Source: Nemertoderma westbladi
Taxonomy: Eukaryota; Xenacoelomorpha; Nemertodermatida; Nemertodermatidae
Assembly (NCBI GenBank): GCA_032718475.1
Contig: JAUCBJ010000737.1
Span: 1 to 30,388 of the forward strand
Direction: 5' to 3'
DNA: 30,388 bases
Below, piece by piece: positions 30,278 to 30,388 of this stretch. The position numbers and the translations under genes were made by a program. The notes under the pieces are model-generated. The model saw only the letters and a program-made list of their open reading frames with translations. It had not been told where the DNA came from and did not search any database. The first letter of the stretch is position 1, and every line of letters begins with the position of its first letter.

Positions 30278-30388
30278 GTGTGTTCTCTTACATCTCGTCA
30301 CTCTGCAGTAGCATACTGCTTGTGTTAAATCGTTGAAGGATGGACTGACCAAAGTGCAATGAGAATTCCATTCGCCAGCATATCCATC
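30278..30388 (+). other. End of window, non-coding if the 52-bp exon is real
   Basis: Begins with the candidate donor GTGTGT; nothing else recognised before the edge. Confidence 0.3.

Overview
This is eukaryotic (metazoan) genomic DNA: GT-AG introns, an AT-rich intronic background, a tRNA-derived SINE, a LINE reverse transcriptase, a foldback DNA transposon and many minisatellites. The SINE body resembles the 'Ceph' central domain I know from cephalopod SINEs, so a lophotrochozoan invertebrate is my best guess; the species cannot be fixed from this window.

Positions 1777-5963 (+ strand) hold six consecutive coding exons of a TRIO/Kalirin-family Rho guanine nucleotide exchange factor. They encode the end of the last spectrin repeat, the complete first DH domain (GEF1), the first PH domain, and the Ser-rich linker that precedes the SH3 domain in this family. 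Intron phases join cleanly. The SH3 exons were not found. A candidate coding exon at about 29.3 kb, with a possible 52-bp partner at 30.2 kb, is of unknown identity.

The rest is intron or intergenic DNA filled by repeats: a 38-bp array (1-1139), a 24-bp array built on the exon 3 splice donor (3576-4751), a perfect palindrome of about 235 bp (5281-5515), a 30-bp array whose unit carries a TACTAAC branchpoint and a CAG acceptor (6305-7728), a Harbinger-like foldback element with inverted 21-bp arrays (11785-13163), a 140-copy 45-bp array (13372-19672), a near-identical 2215-bp tandem duplication containing a SINE (20434-24863), a 5'-truncated RTE-like LINE between 189/190-bp direct repeats (24866-26999), a T-rich array (28439-28745) and a 44-bp array seeded at another exon/intron junction (29708-29910).

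The most unusual observation is that two independent minisatellites grew out of exon/intron junctions and multiplied the 5' splice site, and a third multiplies a branchpoint plus 3' splice site. The 24-bp array keeps the reading frame for 49 units, so a choice among 45 GT donors could insert 0 to 48 copies of an octapeptide exactly at the DH-PH junction of the GEF.
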